Source: Spirochaetales bacterium (GTDB taxonomy: Bacteria; Spirochaetota; Spirochaetia; ARS1246). From it: a DNA stretch of 64,000 bases. Numbering within the stretch: the first letter of the stretch is position 1; every line of letters starts with the position of its first letter. This document shows positions 46,374 to 55,638 of this stretch, piece by piece. The position numbers were made by a program, and so were the translations under genes. The stretch covers positions 1-64,000 of the forward strand of contig NZCE01000050.1 in assembly GCA_002688185.1 (NCBI GenBank), written 5' to 3'. The notes beneath the pieces were generated by a model that was not told the origin of the DNA, did no database searches, and worked only from the letters and a program-made list of their open reading frames with translations.

Positions 46374-47321
46374 TTAATTGATGTAATACTCGTATACCGA
46401 GTCGTTAATCTCACGAATACGCTGCAACGCATCATCTACTTTTTCTCTTGTATCCCCGCTGGCTATATAATGATCTATGAGCCAGAAGTAACGATTCAGC
46501 AATCTCGGCTCGGTTGTATAATTTCGCTTGCCATCATCGCTGAGCTGGCTCTGAAGTGAGAAGATCGATTGCTTGAGCTTGCCGTATTCAAGAGATCTCA
46601 GCTCTCTTTTTACATTAAGGACGCCAAAGAGAACCCCGTACACCGGAATCCACTCAGCAAGCTCCGGAGGACCGTACCCCATTTCCTGCAACCGTCTAAT
46701 CAGCCGCTGTATCATCAATGATTCTAATGACGATATATCAATCTGCTGAGGGTTGAGAAAAAAAGCCTCACGAAAAAAAATTTTTGCGGCCTTTACCTCA
46801 TTGATAAACGCATAGCAATCTGCCAACGCCGCCAGGATAAGGGGGTCGTCAGCTTTTTGATGATTGCAAATTTCAAAGTACTCAAGGGCCTGTTTATAAT
46901 TCCCTTTGCCCTTGTAGCAGCTGCCGATTCTATACAATACGTCCGGATCACTCCCTGCCGGGCCGTCTATTAAAGCTAAAAAGTCTCCGAGCGCCCGACC
47001 AAAAACCCACTGTTTCAGGGCGAAAATGCCTTGCTCGTAGGTCCCATCATCGCGCTCGAGGAATTTTTGAAAGTTACGCCATTGCTTGAACAGGTATTCT
47101 CCGCGTTCAAACTCATCCTCAATATCGTGATATTTTGCATCCCGTTCTGCCCAGAACCCGGCGCATTTTAGCGCGCTGATCACCTCATCATTGTTAAACT
47201 CAGCCGATAACGCGGCTTCAAGCTCTTGTTCAGCATCTCTAAAAGCTCCATTTTTAAAAAGTTCGTAGGCGTTTTTTATTCTTGTACTCACTTCACTATT
47301 CTGCTGGGATTGCACATTCAT
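46374..47321 (-). CDS. TPR protein, cytoplasmic, function unknown
   Basis: 315 aa, no signal peptide. The helical repeats are clear at about 15-45 (AYELFKNGAFRDAEQELEAAL) and 120-200 (VLYRIGSCYKGKGNYKQALEYFEICN, LAALADCYAFINEVKAAKIFF). The rest is helical. It is the first gene of a unit with greA. The extension on greA is also TPR-like, so the two may form one scaffold. No good ribosome binding site precedes the ATG. Confidence 0.75.
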   Translation of the reverse strand: MNVQSQQNSEVSTRIKNAYELFKNGAFRDAEQELEAALSAEFNNDEVISALKCAGFWAERDAKYHDIEDEFERGEYLFKQWRNFQKFLERDDGTYEQGIFALKQWVFGRALGDFLALIDGPAGSDPDVLYRIGSCYKGKGNYKQALEYFEICNHQKADDPLILAALADCYAFINEVKAAKIFFREAFFLNPQQIDISSLESLMIQRLIRRLQEMGYGPPELAEWIPVYGVLFGVLNVKRELRSLEYGKLKQSIFSLQSQLSDDGKRNYTTEPRLLNRYFWLIDHYIASGDTREKVDDALQRIREINDSVYEYYIN

Positions 47322-47503
47322 TTCTGCTGACTGTATCTATATATTGTAGATTTGCCCGCAACACCGTGCGCTTGAGAGAAGAACACGCTAGTTCCCTCAC
47401 CACTTTCCACTGCCTCTCGCGGGAATGCATTTCCTGCTCTTACAATAAAATAAACCATGCCGGGGGCTTTAGTCAATGCATGGCCGAAACCACGATGAAG
47501 TGG

Positions 47504-47509
47504 TATTCT
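47504..47509 (+). promoter_or_regulatory. Possible rpe -10 element giving a leaderless mRNA
   Basis: TATTCT followed by seven bases and the rpe ATG, with no ribosome binding site at normal distance. The -35 region is weak. The 195-base gap between this gene and the divergent TPR gene holds nothing else I can identify. Confidence 0.35.
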
Positions 47510-47516
47510 TATTGCG

Positions 47517-48185
47517 ATGAGGTCCACCGGTTCTATCAACACGCAAGTGGCGGCTTCCGTGCTCTCTGCTGATTTCTCAGATATCCGGCGAGCAATAGCC
47601 ATAGCGTTGGATGCGGGTGCCGACTGGATCCATTTGGACATCATGGACGGTGTTTTTGTTCCTAACCTGACATTTGGACCCAAGATGGTGCAAGACATTC
47701 GACCATATGCCAGTATACCTCTCGATGTACATCTCATGATTACCCAGCCGGAGGCTTTGGTCCCAGAGTTTGTCCACGCCGGCGCGGATCACATCACGTT
47801 TCATTATGAAGCTACCGTGCATGTCCATCGTCTCGTCATGAAGATCAAGGAAGCCGGCAAAAAGGCAGGGATTTCTATTGTGCCTTCTACGCCTGTGTCG
47901 GCCCTGTCCGACGTGCTCGAGTTCGTAGATATCGTGCTGGTGATGACGGTTAACCCGGGCTTTGGCGGTCAGCAGCTCATCCCAAAATGCCTTGAAAAAG
48001 TTGCGGCCCTAGCCAAAATTCGAGGAAAAAAAGATTACGATTATCTCATATCAGTAGACGGCGGGGTGAATCGTGATACTGTGCAACAGGTCCGGGATGC
48101 CGGTACAGATGTGATTATTTCTGGTTCGGCGTTTTACGGCTCCGCGGATCCTGGGGCGGAAGTGGCGTTGTTTAGAGGCAGTTAG
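47517..48185 (+). CDS. rpe: Ribulose-phosphate 3-epimerase
   Basis: 222 aa, TIM barrel of the pentose phosphate pathway, interconverting ribulose 5-phosphate and xylulose 5-phosphate. Motifs: SVLSADFSDI, DWIHLDIMDGVFVPNLTFGP with the metal His and Asp, LDVHLMI, VLVMTVNPGFGGQ and VDGGVN. All metal and catalytic residues appear present. Ends 97 bases before the next gene. Confidence 0.96.
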   Translation: MRSTGSINTQVAASVLSADFSDIRRAIAIALDAGADWIHLDIMDGVFVPNLTFGPKMVQDIRPYASIPLDVHLMITQPEALVPEFVHAGADHITFHYEATVHVHRLVMKIKEAGKKAGISIVPSTPVSALSDVLEFVDIVLVMTVNPGFGGQQLIPKCLEKVAALAKIRGKKDYDYLISVDGGVNRDTVQQVRDAGTDVIISGSAFYGSADPGAEVALFRGS

Positions 48186-48282
48186 AGGCATAAAAGACGG
48201 AGGGCCGCTGATGCGGCATAGTTTAATGGGTGCCCTTTAGTTTCCTCTTAATTACGTCGAAGTTAAGAGAGAGACTCAATTC

Positions 48283-49221
48283 ATGGCGGGAGTACCGGAA
48301 TTCATGAAGATCAAAAGGCTGGCTTGTTTCGGCCTTCTATTATCTCTGCTGGCAACGGGTGCAATTGGTCAGACCCGTGGTGAAACCCTCCGGCAGCAGG
48401 GCATCTCCATCTTTGGCAGCGGCAGATATGATGAGGCGTTGAGAGTTTTCAGGGAAATAATCCTCGATTCCGGACTACGGGAACATCATTCCGACGCATA
48501 TTTTTGGATAGCAAAATCATACATAGCCCTTGGCCAGTTTGAAAACGCATCAAAAAACCTCGAGTTTTTTGTTGGTGAGTTTCCAGACAACGAGAATTAT
48601 CCTGAAAGCCTATATCAACGAGGTCGCCTGAGTTTCCTGACCGGTGAATATGAAGCTTCTATCCGAGCCCTAAAGCTTTTTATCGAGTCATACCCGCAGT
48701 CACCGTTCGTGGCAAACAGCTATTTTTGGGTCGGTGAATCCCTCTATGCTCTTGGTCAGTTTGACTCGGCTTTGGAAATTTTTAGCATTGTTGCTAAACA
48801 GTATAGCACGAGCTACAAAGTGGAAGCGGCGCGCTACCGGATATCTGTAATAGAATTAAAGGAACGTGAAAGGGAGCTCCTCAAGTTGCTTAAGTGGAGC
48901 CACGAAGAATACCTGAAAGCTCTCGAGGAGTTTGACAGGAAAGAACGGGGCTACGAGCAGGCACTGGTCACCTATCAACGCACAATACGCGATTTGGAAT
49001 CCCGCGATTTCGAAACACAGATATTAAGTATGACTCAGAGGATTACCGTGCTGCAGTCGCAACTGGAAGAATATAGAGGCCAACTGGCAGAGGCCGAATC
49101 GTTATTGGCGGCTGCGGTTGCCACTTCAGTGTCGCCGCAAAAGCAAGAGCTCCTCGATCTCAAGGAGAAAGCGCTTGATTTACAGCTGTACTATCTCCGC
49201 TGGCTCTTGAGCTCCCAATAG
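48283..49221 (+). CDS. Exported TPR protein with coiled coil
   Basis: 312 aa. A signal peptide (about 8-29, cut after AIG) is followed by four to five TPR units (about 33-180; for example SDAYFWIAKSYIALGQFENASKNL and NSYFWVGESLYALGQFDSALEIF), then a coiled coil rich in Glu, Leu, Arg and Gln (about 185-290). The pattern resembles YbgF/CpoB-type periplasmic proteins but with TPR and coiled coil in the reverse order. Met8 (48304) is an alternative start. First of three envelope genes before dtd. Confidence 0.72.
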   Translation: MAGVPEFMKIKRLACFGLLLSLLATGAIGQTRGETLRQQGISIFGSGRYDEALRVFREIILDSGLREHHSDAYFWIAKSYIALGQFENASKNLEFFVGEFPDNENYPESLYQRGRLSFLTGEYEASIRALKLFIESYPQSPFVANSYFWVGESLYALGQFDSALEIFSIVAKQYSTSYKVEAARYRISVIELKERERELLKLLKWSHEEYLKALEEFDRKERGYEQALVTYQRTIRDLESRDFETQILSMTQRITVLQSQLEEYRGQLAEAESLLAAAVATSVSPQKQELLDLKEKALDLQLYYLRWLLSSQ

Positions 49222-49233
49222 CCTGGAGGAAAT

Positions 49234-50304
49234 ATGCAGAGAAAACGATTTCTCATGAGCATACCGCTCGCAATTCTCATGCCGGCAATCATCCTTGGTC
49301 TCACGGTTTCAAACGAAAATCTAGAGCTGAAAGTATACGAGGCAAACGGAAGATACTCTCTATACTCTATCACCGAGGACGGCAAAAAGGCGTCCTTATT
49401 CCTCGACCAGGATCCTAGGACAACCACTTTGACGCTTTTGGTGGGCAATAAGACTTATAGACTCGGAGATTCCTTTGAGTTTAGGCAAACCGTAGAAGAG
49501 CTGGATAGCGGTGCTGAAATCATCTGGGCATCCAGGGCGTATACCATAAAGGAGCGCTTTATCCTTTCAGACGCCGGGCTCACTGTGAGGCTTACGATAG
49601 AAAACAGCTCTGAGACGACCGCAAACATGGGTTTGAGATTGCTTCTGGATACATCTCTTGGAGAAGAGGGAGACCATTTTCTGGCCGACGGCATCGTCGT
49701 GGAGAATGAAACCGATTATGTTTGGGCGGCGCCGGTAGAAATTGAGTCCGTAGCTGAAGACGAAACGACTTTGGTGATTACGCTAAGTGGTGCGGGAATA
49801 ACGGACCCGGACAGGGTCGTGCTGGCAAACTGGAAAAGATTGAACGATGAGTCATGGGCTTTTGAGGCAAACCTAAACCGGGATTTTAGTTTGCTCCCGT
49901 ATTCCATTGATGACTCGGCTGTGGCGATATATTACGATCCTACCGATATTGAGGCCGGATCATCCAGAACCGTTTCTTATCGATTAAGCTCTGAGCGGAC
50001 CGTACAGGAAATCGTGCTTCCCAACCTCGATAGTCTTACTACAACTTCATCATCATCCACTTCTACCACCTCCTCAACATCCGCAACTACTGAAACAACC
50101 ACCTCGACTGCGGAAGTGCCGCCTGACACTCGTCCGAGTGACCTTCCCGGAGTTTTGGAGGAGATGAGCAAAATCGATTCTTTGCTGGAACAGATAGACG
50201 GGCTCATAAGATCAGATACAGAACCAACGCAGGCAGACATAAATGCACTCCAAAATGTTCTCGAGCAACTCGAGAAGCAAAGATCTGAATACGCCAATGA
50301 GTAA
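49234..50304 (+). CDS. Exported beta-rich protein with Thr/Ser linker, function unknown
   Basis: 356 aa. A signal peptide or signal anchor occupies about residues 1-23. The next 240 residues are predicted beta sheet and contain an internal motif set (VRLTIENSSETTANMGLRLLLDTSLGEEGDHF) reminiscent of immunoglobulin-like domains. A Thr/Ser-rich linker (about 270-292) precedes a short C-terminal helical or coiled-coil segment. The gene follows the TPR gene by 12 bases and precedes the next by 8, so the three are co-expressed. No family recognised. Confidence 0.7.
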   Translation: MQRKRFLMSIPLAILMPAIILGLTVSNENLELKVYEANGRYSLYSITEDGKKASLFLDQDPRTTTLTLLVGNKTYRLGDSFEFRQTVEELDSGAEIIWASRAYTIKERFILSDAGLTVRLTIENSSETTANMGLRLLLDTSLGEEGDHFLADGIVVENETDYVWAAPVEIESVAEDETTLVITLSGAGITDPDRVVLANWKRLNDESWAFEANLNRDFSLLPYSIDDSAVAIYYDPTDIEAGSSRTVSYRLSSERTVQEIVLPNLDSLTTTSSSSTSTTSSTSATTETTTSTAEVPPDTRPSDLPGVLEEMSKIDSLLEQIDGLIRSDTEPTQADINALQNVLEQLEKQRSEYANE

Positions 50305-50312
50305 GGATCACC

Positions 50313-51395
50313 ATGACAGGCGATCTCAAGAAAGCTTCGCGCCTCTACCGTACAGGTAAATACACTCAGGTCATACGACTTCTCGAACCACAAATCTTTA
50401 GATTTCGCCAAAGCCGTGATTATTTTTATCTTCTTGGAGTGTCGTGCCTAAGGACTGCAGATCTAGGCGGAGCAAGTACTTATCTTCGCCGCGCTTTGGC
50501 AATTGTGCCACGGGATGAATCCGTACATCTCGGCCTGGCCGTGCTGCACCTAAAACGTCAGGATGTGCAGGAGGCAATCCGCATCTATCTAGAGATTCTC
50601 GACTCAAACCAGAAAAGCCGGTTTGCCCTTCGGGGGCTGGCAATGCTTAAAAAGGATGCTTCTCCAGAGAGAATCGCGGACCTTGCTGAATCCGGGGGAC
50701 TCAATAGGCTACTCCCGGATTCCCGGAAGCCGAGCATTTGGCTTTTCCTTATGCCGGTTGCTGCGTTGATGATTGCAGCCGGCGCGTATTTTGCCGTTAC
50801 ATATTTCGATTTAACATCTCAAGATGAACGCGAACCTTCAATTCATGAGCTCACTTTGCCGGATAGCGGAGACCTTGTGGATTTGACGGGTGAATATCGG
50901 TATATACTGTCGGAGAAGGAAATTGCCGATTCATTTTCCGACGCTAAGCGATATTTTTTTCAATTCAAAGACAATCTTGCACAGAGGGAGATCAACAGAA
51001 TTCTCGGCTCAAATGCATCTATCGCGGTAAAAGAACAGGCTCGGGCTATTGGCCAGTATATTTCCGAGCCTAATTTCACCACGGTACGAGATATCTTTTC
51101 CTATGAGACAGTCGTGGAAGATCCGCGTTTATACGGCGACACATATATCATCTGGACGGGTAAAATCTCAAATTTGGCTGTTGGTGAGGATCTGATTACC
51201 TTTGATCTTCTCGTTGGGTATGAGAATAATGAAGTGCTTCTTGGGATCGTTAATGTGACCCTTGAATTTGCGGCGCTACTCAACCAAGGCGATGCCGTCG
51301 ACGTGCTCGGAAAAATTCAGGTTACCGATGACAAATCATTTTATCTGTCCGGCATTTCGATTCATAAGCTATTACCCCGGCAGGAAAACTCATGA
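50313..51395 (+). CDS. TPR membrane protein, function unknown
   Basis: 360 aa. The N-terminal 130 residues carry TPR repeats on the cytoplasmic side (LYRTGKYTQVIRLLEPQ, YLLGVSCLRTADLGGASTYLRRAL, LAVLHLKRQDVQEAIRIYLEIL). A single transmembrane helix (about 144-166) follows, then a beta-rich domain outside the membrane (about 205-355, with DLLVGYENNEVLLGIVNVTLEF). Translation of dtd begins inside its last codon (ATGA). It probably links cytoplasmic and envelope partners; which is unknown. Confidence 0.72.
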   Translation: MTGDLKKASRLYRTGKYTQVIRLLEPQIFRFRQSRDYFYLLGVSCLRTADLGGASTYLRRALAIVPRDESVHLGLAVLHLKRQDVQEAIRIYLEILDSNQKSRFALRGLAMLKKDASPERIADLAESGGLNRLLPDSRKPSIWLFLMPVAALMIAAGAYFAVTYFDLTSQDEREPSIHELTLPDSGDLVDLTGEYRYILSEKEIADSFSDAKRYFFQFKDNLAQREINRILGSNASIAVKEQARAIGQYISEPNFTTVRDIFSYETVVEDPRLYGDTYIIWTGKISNLAVGEDLITFDLLVGYENNEVLLGIVNVTLEFAALLNQGDAVDVLGKIQVTDDKSFYLSGISIHKLLPRQENS

Positions 51396-51841
51396 GGGCC
51401 GTAGTACAGCGCGTAAGAGCGTGCGCCGTCCACGTCGGTGGAGTCAGGGTTGGTTCCGTAAATGACGGGCTCCTCGTATACCTCGGTGTTTCGGTGGACG
51501 ATCACAGCGCCGACGCCACCTATTTGGCGACCAAGGTGCTAAACTTGCGCATTTTTGCCGATGATGACCGAAAGATGAACCTTTCAGCCCTCGATCTGAA
51601 AAAAGAAATCCTTGTTGTTAGTCAATTTACGCTCTTTGGCGATGCAAGGAAGGGCAGAAGACCGTCTTATACTAATGCAGCAAAACCAGAGATCGCAAAA
51701 GCGCTCTGCGATGAGTTTGTGCAATCGCTCCGCAGTAACGGGGCTCAAACCGAAGAAGGGAGCTTCGGGAGCATCATGGATGTATCTTATACCAACCACG
51801 GACCTGTAACTATTCTGCTCGACTCAAAAAAACTATTTTAA
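51392..51841 (+). CDS. dtd: D-aminoacyl-tRNA deacylase
   Basis: 149 aa. Removes D-amino acids (and glycine from tRNA-Ala) from mischarged tRNAs. Conserved segments are MRAVVQRVRACAVHV, LSALDLKKEILVVSQFTLFGDARKGRRPSY and the cross-subunit Gly-cis-Pro motif GPVT near the end. Starts in an ATGA overlap with the TPR membrane protein. Confidence 0.95.
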   Translation: MRAVVQRVRACAVHVGGVRVGSVNDGLLVYLGVSVDDHSADATYLATKVLNLRIFADDDRKMNLSALDLKKEILVVSQFTLFGDARKGRRPSYTNAAKPEIAKALCDEFVQSLRSNGAQTEEGSFGSIMDVSYTNHGPVTILLDSKKLF

Positions 51842-51887
51842 TCACCATAGATTTAGTCGTTATCTCGATCCCTTCATTAAAGCCTGC

Positions 51888-51917
51888 TTGACCGCAATTT
51901 CTCTGTGAATATATTAT
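51888..51917 (+). promoter_or_regulatory. Candidate recA promoter
   Basis: TTGACC at 51888-51893 (5 of 6), an 18-base spacer and TATTAT at 51912-51917 (5 of 6), with start near 51924 and a leader of about 73 bases. No GAAC-type or CTGT-type LexA box is seen. A short imperfect palindrome, GCGATATACTCGC (51959-51971), lies in the leader; whether it is an operator is not known. Confidence 0.6.
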
Positions 51918-51996
51918 GAATCAGATACGCTAAACCGCCGGTATATAGTAGTATCACTGCGATATACTCGCTTTAGAATGCAGTGGAGGGGAACAT

Positions 51997-53100
51997 ATGG
52001 CAAAAAGCGCAACGGAAAAAAAAGCAAATCCCGCGGATACCCTTGCCGAGGATAGACAAAAGGCTATAGAAGCGGCGCAACTGCAGATTGAAAAGCAGTT
52101 TGGCAAGGGATCTATCATGAAGTTGGGTTCACGTCCAGAAAACCTCGAGATGGAGGTTGTCCCGACGGGCTCGATACTACTCGACGCGGCACTTGGGGTT
52201 GGTGGATATCCCAAAGGCAGAATCGTAGAAATATACGGCCCCGAATCATCAGGGAAAACCACTCTTGCACTCCATGCAATAGCGGAGGCTCAAAAGCAAG
52301 GGGGCATCGCGGCGTTTATTGACGCCGAGCACGCCCTTGACCCGGTTTACGCGAAAAACCTGGGTGTAAACATCGATGAACTTTGGGTTTCCCAGCCCGA
52401 CAACGGAGAGCAAGCCCTCGAAATTGCGGAATCACTCATAAGATCCGGCGCAGTCGATATCATAGTAATAGATTCGGTAGCTGCCCTTACGCCGGCCGCG
52501 GAGATAGAGGGAGACATGGGAGACTCCCATATGGGTCTCCAAGCTAGGCTCATGAGCCAAGCTTTGAGAAAGCTCAACGGCATTATCTCTAAATCCAAGA
52601 GTATCCTGGTGTTTATCAATCAGATCCGCATGAAAATCGGCGTAATGTTTGGCAATCCGGAGACGACAACCGGCGGAAATGCTCTCAAGTTCTACGCCTC
52701 AATCCGACTGGAGGTGAGAAAGATCGAAACTATTGCAAAAGGTACGGATGACGCTACAGGCAACTTGGTCCGGGTAAAGGTGCTGAAGAACAAGGTGGCC
52801 CCGCCGTACCGCAAAGTCGAGCTCGAGATCGAGTTTGGCAAGGGCATCTCGGCAATGGGAAGCCTACTCGATGCGTCTCTCAAGTTCAACTTTATCCAGA
52901 AGAGCGGGAGCTGGTACTCCAGGGGCGAAGAACGCATAGGCCAAGGCCGTGAAAACGCGAAGCAATTCCTGTTGAAAAACCCCGACATTTCAGCAGAGGT
53001 GGAAAATCAATTGCGGGCAATTCTCTTTCCTTCGGGTGCTCCCCAGGACACCGCCACCGATTCGAACGGAAAAAAAGAAACGGCTAAAGAACTTTTTTAG
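51997..53100 (+). CDS. recA: Recombinase RecA
   Basis: 367 aa. Forms filaments on single-stranded DNA for strand exchange and the SOS signal. Walker [10 protein letters not shown] (81-89), Walker [15 protein letters not shown], loop L1 [16 protein letters not shown] and loop L2 around [19 protein letters not shown] short acidic C-terminal tail ends [16 protein letters not shown] precedes the ATG. The first 25 residues are a little longer than in E. coli. Confidence 0.98.
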   Translation: MAKSATEKKANPADTLAEDRQKAIEAAQLQIEKQFGKGSIMKLGSRPENLEMEVVPTGSILLDAALGVGGYPKGRIVEIYGPESSGKTTLALHAIAEAQKQGGIAAFIDAEHALDPVYAKNLGVNIDELWVSQPDNGEQALEIAESLIRSGAVDIIVIDSVAALTPAAEIEGDMGDSHMGLQARLMSQALRKLNGIISKSKSILVFINQIRMKIGVMFGNPETTTGGNALKFYASIRLEVRKIETIAKGTDDATGNLVRVKVLKNKVAPPYRKVELEIEFGKGISAMGSLLDASLKFNFIQKSGSWYSRGEERIGQGRENAKQFLLKNPDISAEVENQLRAILFPSGAPQDTATDSNGKKETAKELF

Positions 53101-53129
53101 TTTCAGGATCGGAGCCAAGGCGAAATTTC

Positions 53130-53663
53130 ATGAATGTAGTGTACCTCGGCATCGGATCAAACATAGGCAAGCGTAAACAGAATCTCGAGCAGGCAACGAT
53201 AAAGATTGCCGAACTTTGCTACACAATAAGAAAATCGCGTTTTTATGAGACTCTGCCGCGCTATCGAGAGGATCAACCGCGATTTCTCAACGCAGCCCTG
53301 CAATGTAGCTGCACCCTTAAACCAAATCAGCTTTTGGCGGAATTACAGCGCATAGAGGCGGAGATGGGGCGCGAACGCAAGAATGCCGGCTGGATGGGAC
53401 CGCGCAACATTGACATCGATATTTTGCTGTTTGGAGCTCAAGTAATACACACTTTGGATCTTGCCGTTCCCCATCCTCGAATTCCCGAGCGGAAGTTTGT
53501 CCTCATTCCTCTCCTCGAGCTAAACCCTCTGCTCTCAGATCCGCAGACCGGGGATTCGTATTACTGCGCTTTGGCTAAACTAGAATCACAGGGTATTTAC
53601 TACCACACTTTGAATCGATATATTCAACCGGACGCTCATGGATCACCCGGACAATCGCGATAA
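53130..53663 (+). CDS. folK: 2-amino-4-hydroxy-6-hydroxymethyldihydropteridine pyrophosphokinase
   Basis: 177 aa. Folate pathway enzyme transferring pyrophosphate from ATP to 6-hydroxymethyl-dihydropterin. Motifs: YLGIGSNIGKRKQNL at the N terminus, then IEAEMGRERKNAGWMGPRNIDIDILLFG with the metal Asp pair, and VPHPRIPERKFVLIPL. Overlaps scpA by 26 bases. Other folate genes are not in the window. Confidence 0.94.
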   Translation: MNVVYLGIGSNIGKRKQNLEQATIKIAELCYTIRKSRFYETLPRYREDQPRFLNAALQCSCTLKPNQLLAELQRIEAEMGRERKNAGWMGPRNIDIDILLFGAQVIHTLDLAVPHPRIPERKFVLIPLLELNPLLSDPQTGDSYYCALAKLESQGIYYHTLNRYIQPDAHGSPGQSR

Positions 53664-54378
53664 GCAGCTATTCAAGATAGGAGAGTTTGAAGGCCCCCTC
53701 GATCTGCTCCTCTTCTTAATCAGGAAATCCGAGCTTAATATATATGACATTCCCATCGCCGAGATTACGGCTCAATATCTTGAATATCTGAAATACGCAA
53801 CAAAAATAAACTTGGATAATATCACCGAATTTTTTGTCATGGCGTCAACGCTGCTACATATTAAATCACAAATGCTGTTGCCGGTCGATGTCGAGATGGA
53901 TGATGATTACACCGATCCGCGGGCGGAACTAGTAGATCGACTTATCGAATATCAAAAGTTTAAAATGATCTCACCCATGATCGCAGAGAAGGGGAGAGAA
54001 GCAGATCGGTTTTTTGATCAGAAGCAGCGCGTGTTGCCTTTCCCCGACGATGAGCACTTGTGGACCCAAGTCGAGGTTTGGGATCTGCTCAAAACCTTTT
54101 CGAGTTTGATGGCGTCTCTCTCCGCAGAGCGGATAATCGATCTTTTTGAGGAAGTTACGATCAACGAGAAACTTACTCTGATCGTCGAAAAAGTCGAGCG
54201 TCATGGAGAGTTCCTTTTTACCGACTTGTTGACAAGGTCCGGATCCATCATGGATATTGTGTGCGCGTTTCTAGCGGTACTGGAGTCGGTAAAACGGAGA
54301 CAAATAGCCGTTTATCAAAACAGAATGTTTGGGGACATAAGGATTAGATCGCTGATCGTTGCCGAGGGCGTGCTATGA
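53638..54378 (+). CDS. scpA: Segregation and condensation protein ScpA
   Basis: 246 aa. Kleisin subunit linking the two heads of the SMC dimer for chromosome segregation. The N terminus FEGPLDLLLFLIRKSELNIYDIPIAEITAQYLEYL is diagnostic, followed by an acidic linker, and a C-terminal winged-helix region (LFTDLLTRSGSIMDIVCAFLAVLE). ScpB is encoded directly downstream with an ATGA overlap. Confidence 0.94.
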   Translation: MDHPDNRDKQLFKIGEFEGPLDLLLFLIRKSELNIYDIPIAEITAQYLEYLKYATKINLDNITEFFVMASTLLHIKSQMLLPVDVEMDDDYTDPRAELVDRLIEYQKFKMISPMIAEKGREADRFFDQKQRVLPFPDDEHLWTQVEVWDLLKTFSSLMASLSAERIIDLFEEVTINEKLTLIVEKVERHGEFLFTDLLTRSGSIMDIVCAFLAVLESVKRRQIAVYQNRMFGDIRIRSLIVAEGVL

Positions 54379-54914
54379 AGCTAACAAAAGAAACAGCTCT
54401 CATTGAAACCATTCTATTTTTAGAGCCTGAGCCAATAGATGCTAATACACTCGCCAGAATCAGTCTATTGTCGACCGATATAGTGCTGGAGGCTATCGCG
54501 CGGCTTCAACAGAGATACGAAGATACGGAGTCCGGTCTGGAAATAGCCGAAATCGCCGGCGGTTTTCAAATTATACCCAAAAAAGACCTTTGGGTTCACC
54601 TGAAAGATCGATACGGCAAGAAAAATGAAAATATTTTATCGAAGGCTGCGTTGGAGACTCTATCAATAATCGCATATTCACAGCCGGTTACCAGATCGGA
54701 AATTGCGAGTATCCGCGGGGTCTCCCCGGACGGCATGATAAAACTTCTGTTGAGTAAAGACCTAATTAGGCAAGTGGGGAAAAAAGATACGCCCGGCAAA
54801 CCGGTTCAGTACGGCACGACTGCGGATTTCCTTAAAGCATTTCGCCTCGCCAGCATTGCAGATCTACCAAGACTTGATGACCTCAGCGAGGAGCGTTTTG
54901 AGCTTGAAGGATAG
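54375..54914 (+). CDS. scpB: Segregation and condensation protein ScpB
   Basis: 179 aa. Dimeric partner of ScpA in the SMC complex, two winged-helix domains. Typical phrases: IETILFLEPEPIDANTLARI, GLEIAEIAGGFQIIPK, LSKAALETLSIIAYSQPVTRSEIASIRGV. Starts inside the scpA stop. Ten bases separate its stop from the RluB-like start. Confidence 0.94.
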   Translation: MKLTKETALIETILFLEPEPIDANTLARISLLSTDIVLEAIARLQQRYEDTESGLEIAEIAGGFQIIPKKDLWVHLKDRYGKKNENILSKAALETLSIIAYSQPVTRSEIASIRGVSPDGMIKLLLSKDLIRQVGKKDTPGKPVQYGTTADFLKAFRLASIADLPRLDDLSEERFELEG

Positions 54915-54924
54915 CCCGAAAACA

Positions 54925-55638
54925 ATGCGCCTACAGACTTATCTCGCCCGTTGTGGCATTGCATCAAGAAGAGAATGTGAAGAACATATCGTTGCCGGCA
55001 AAGTCCAAGTGAATGGAGAAACGGTCAGCACCCTCGGCACAAAAGTCGAGTTGCATGACACGATATCTTTTGAAGGGAAAATAACTCGGCCGGAATCCCA
55101 CAAGCAGTATGTGGCGTTGCACAAACCAAAGGGCTATCTTTGCGCTGCTTCCGACCCTTATAAAAGGCCGCTTGCGATCGACCTTCTAAGAAAGAGATAC
55201 AATGAACGGCTTTACAATATTGGCCGACTGGACTTCAACTCTTCTGGACTCATCCTATTTACAAATGATGGTGATTTTGCGCGCGTCGTATCTCATCCAT
55301 CATCAAACATAGAGAAAGAGTATGTTGTTGAAAGCAGAGAACCAATTACAAAAAACATCCTTAATGATTTCAAGCGTGGTGTCACCATCGAGGGGATCCG
55401 ATATCGAATTAAAGATTTCCGTATTCCCTATGAACGTCGCATCCATCTTACGCTGATAGAGGGAAAAAATCGTGAAATTCGGAGGTTTTACGAATCAAGA
55501 GGCTTGCACGTGACAAGGATCCACAGATATAGAATTGGCCCCATACAACTCAACCTTCTGAAGCCGGGAGAGTTTAGGGACTTAAAATACCGCGAGATAG
55601 AGGAACTAAACCGAAGCGATAATAGGCGGACGAAATGA
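54925..55638 (+). CDS. rluB: RsuA/RluB/RluF-family rRNA pseudouridine synthase
   Basis: 237 aa. N-terminal S4 RNA-binding domain (MRLQTYLARCGIASRRECEEHIVAGKVQVNG), then the synthase domain with the catalytic Asp in GRLDFNSSGLILFTNDGD and the C-terminal LIEGKNREIRRFYESRGL. Linkage to scpAB and cmk favours an RluB-type target (23S rRNA), but the exact site cannot be fixed from sequence. I use ATG 54925; the frame extends upstream into scpB. Confidence 0.88.
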   Translation: MRLQTYLARCGIASRRECEEHIVAGKVQVNGETVSTLGTKVELHDTISFEGKITRPESHKQYVALHKPKGYLCAASDPYKRPLAIDLLRKRYNERLYNIGRLDFNSSGLILFTNDGDFARVVSHPSSNIEKEYVVESREPITKNILNDFKRGVTIEGIRYRIKDFRIPYERRIHLTLIEGKNREIRRFYESRGLHVTRIHRYRIGPIQLNLLKPGEFRDLKYREIEELNRSDNRRTK

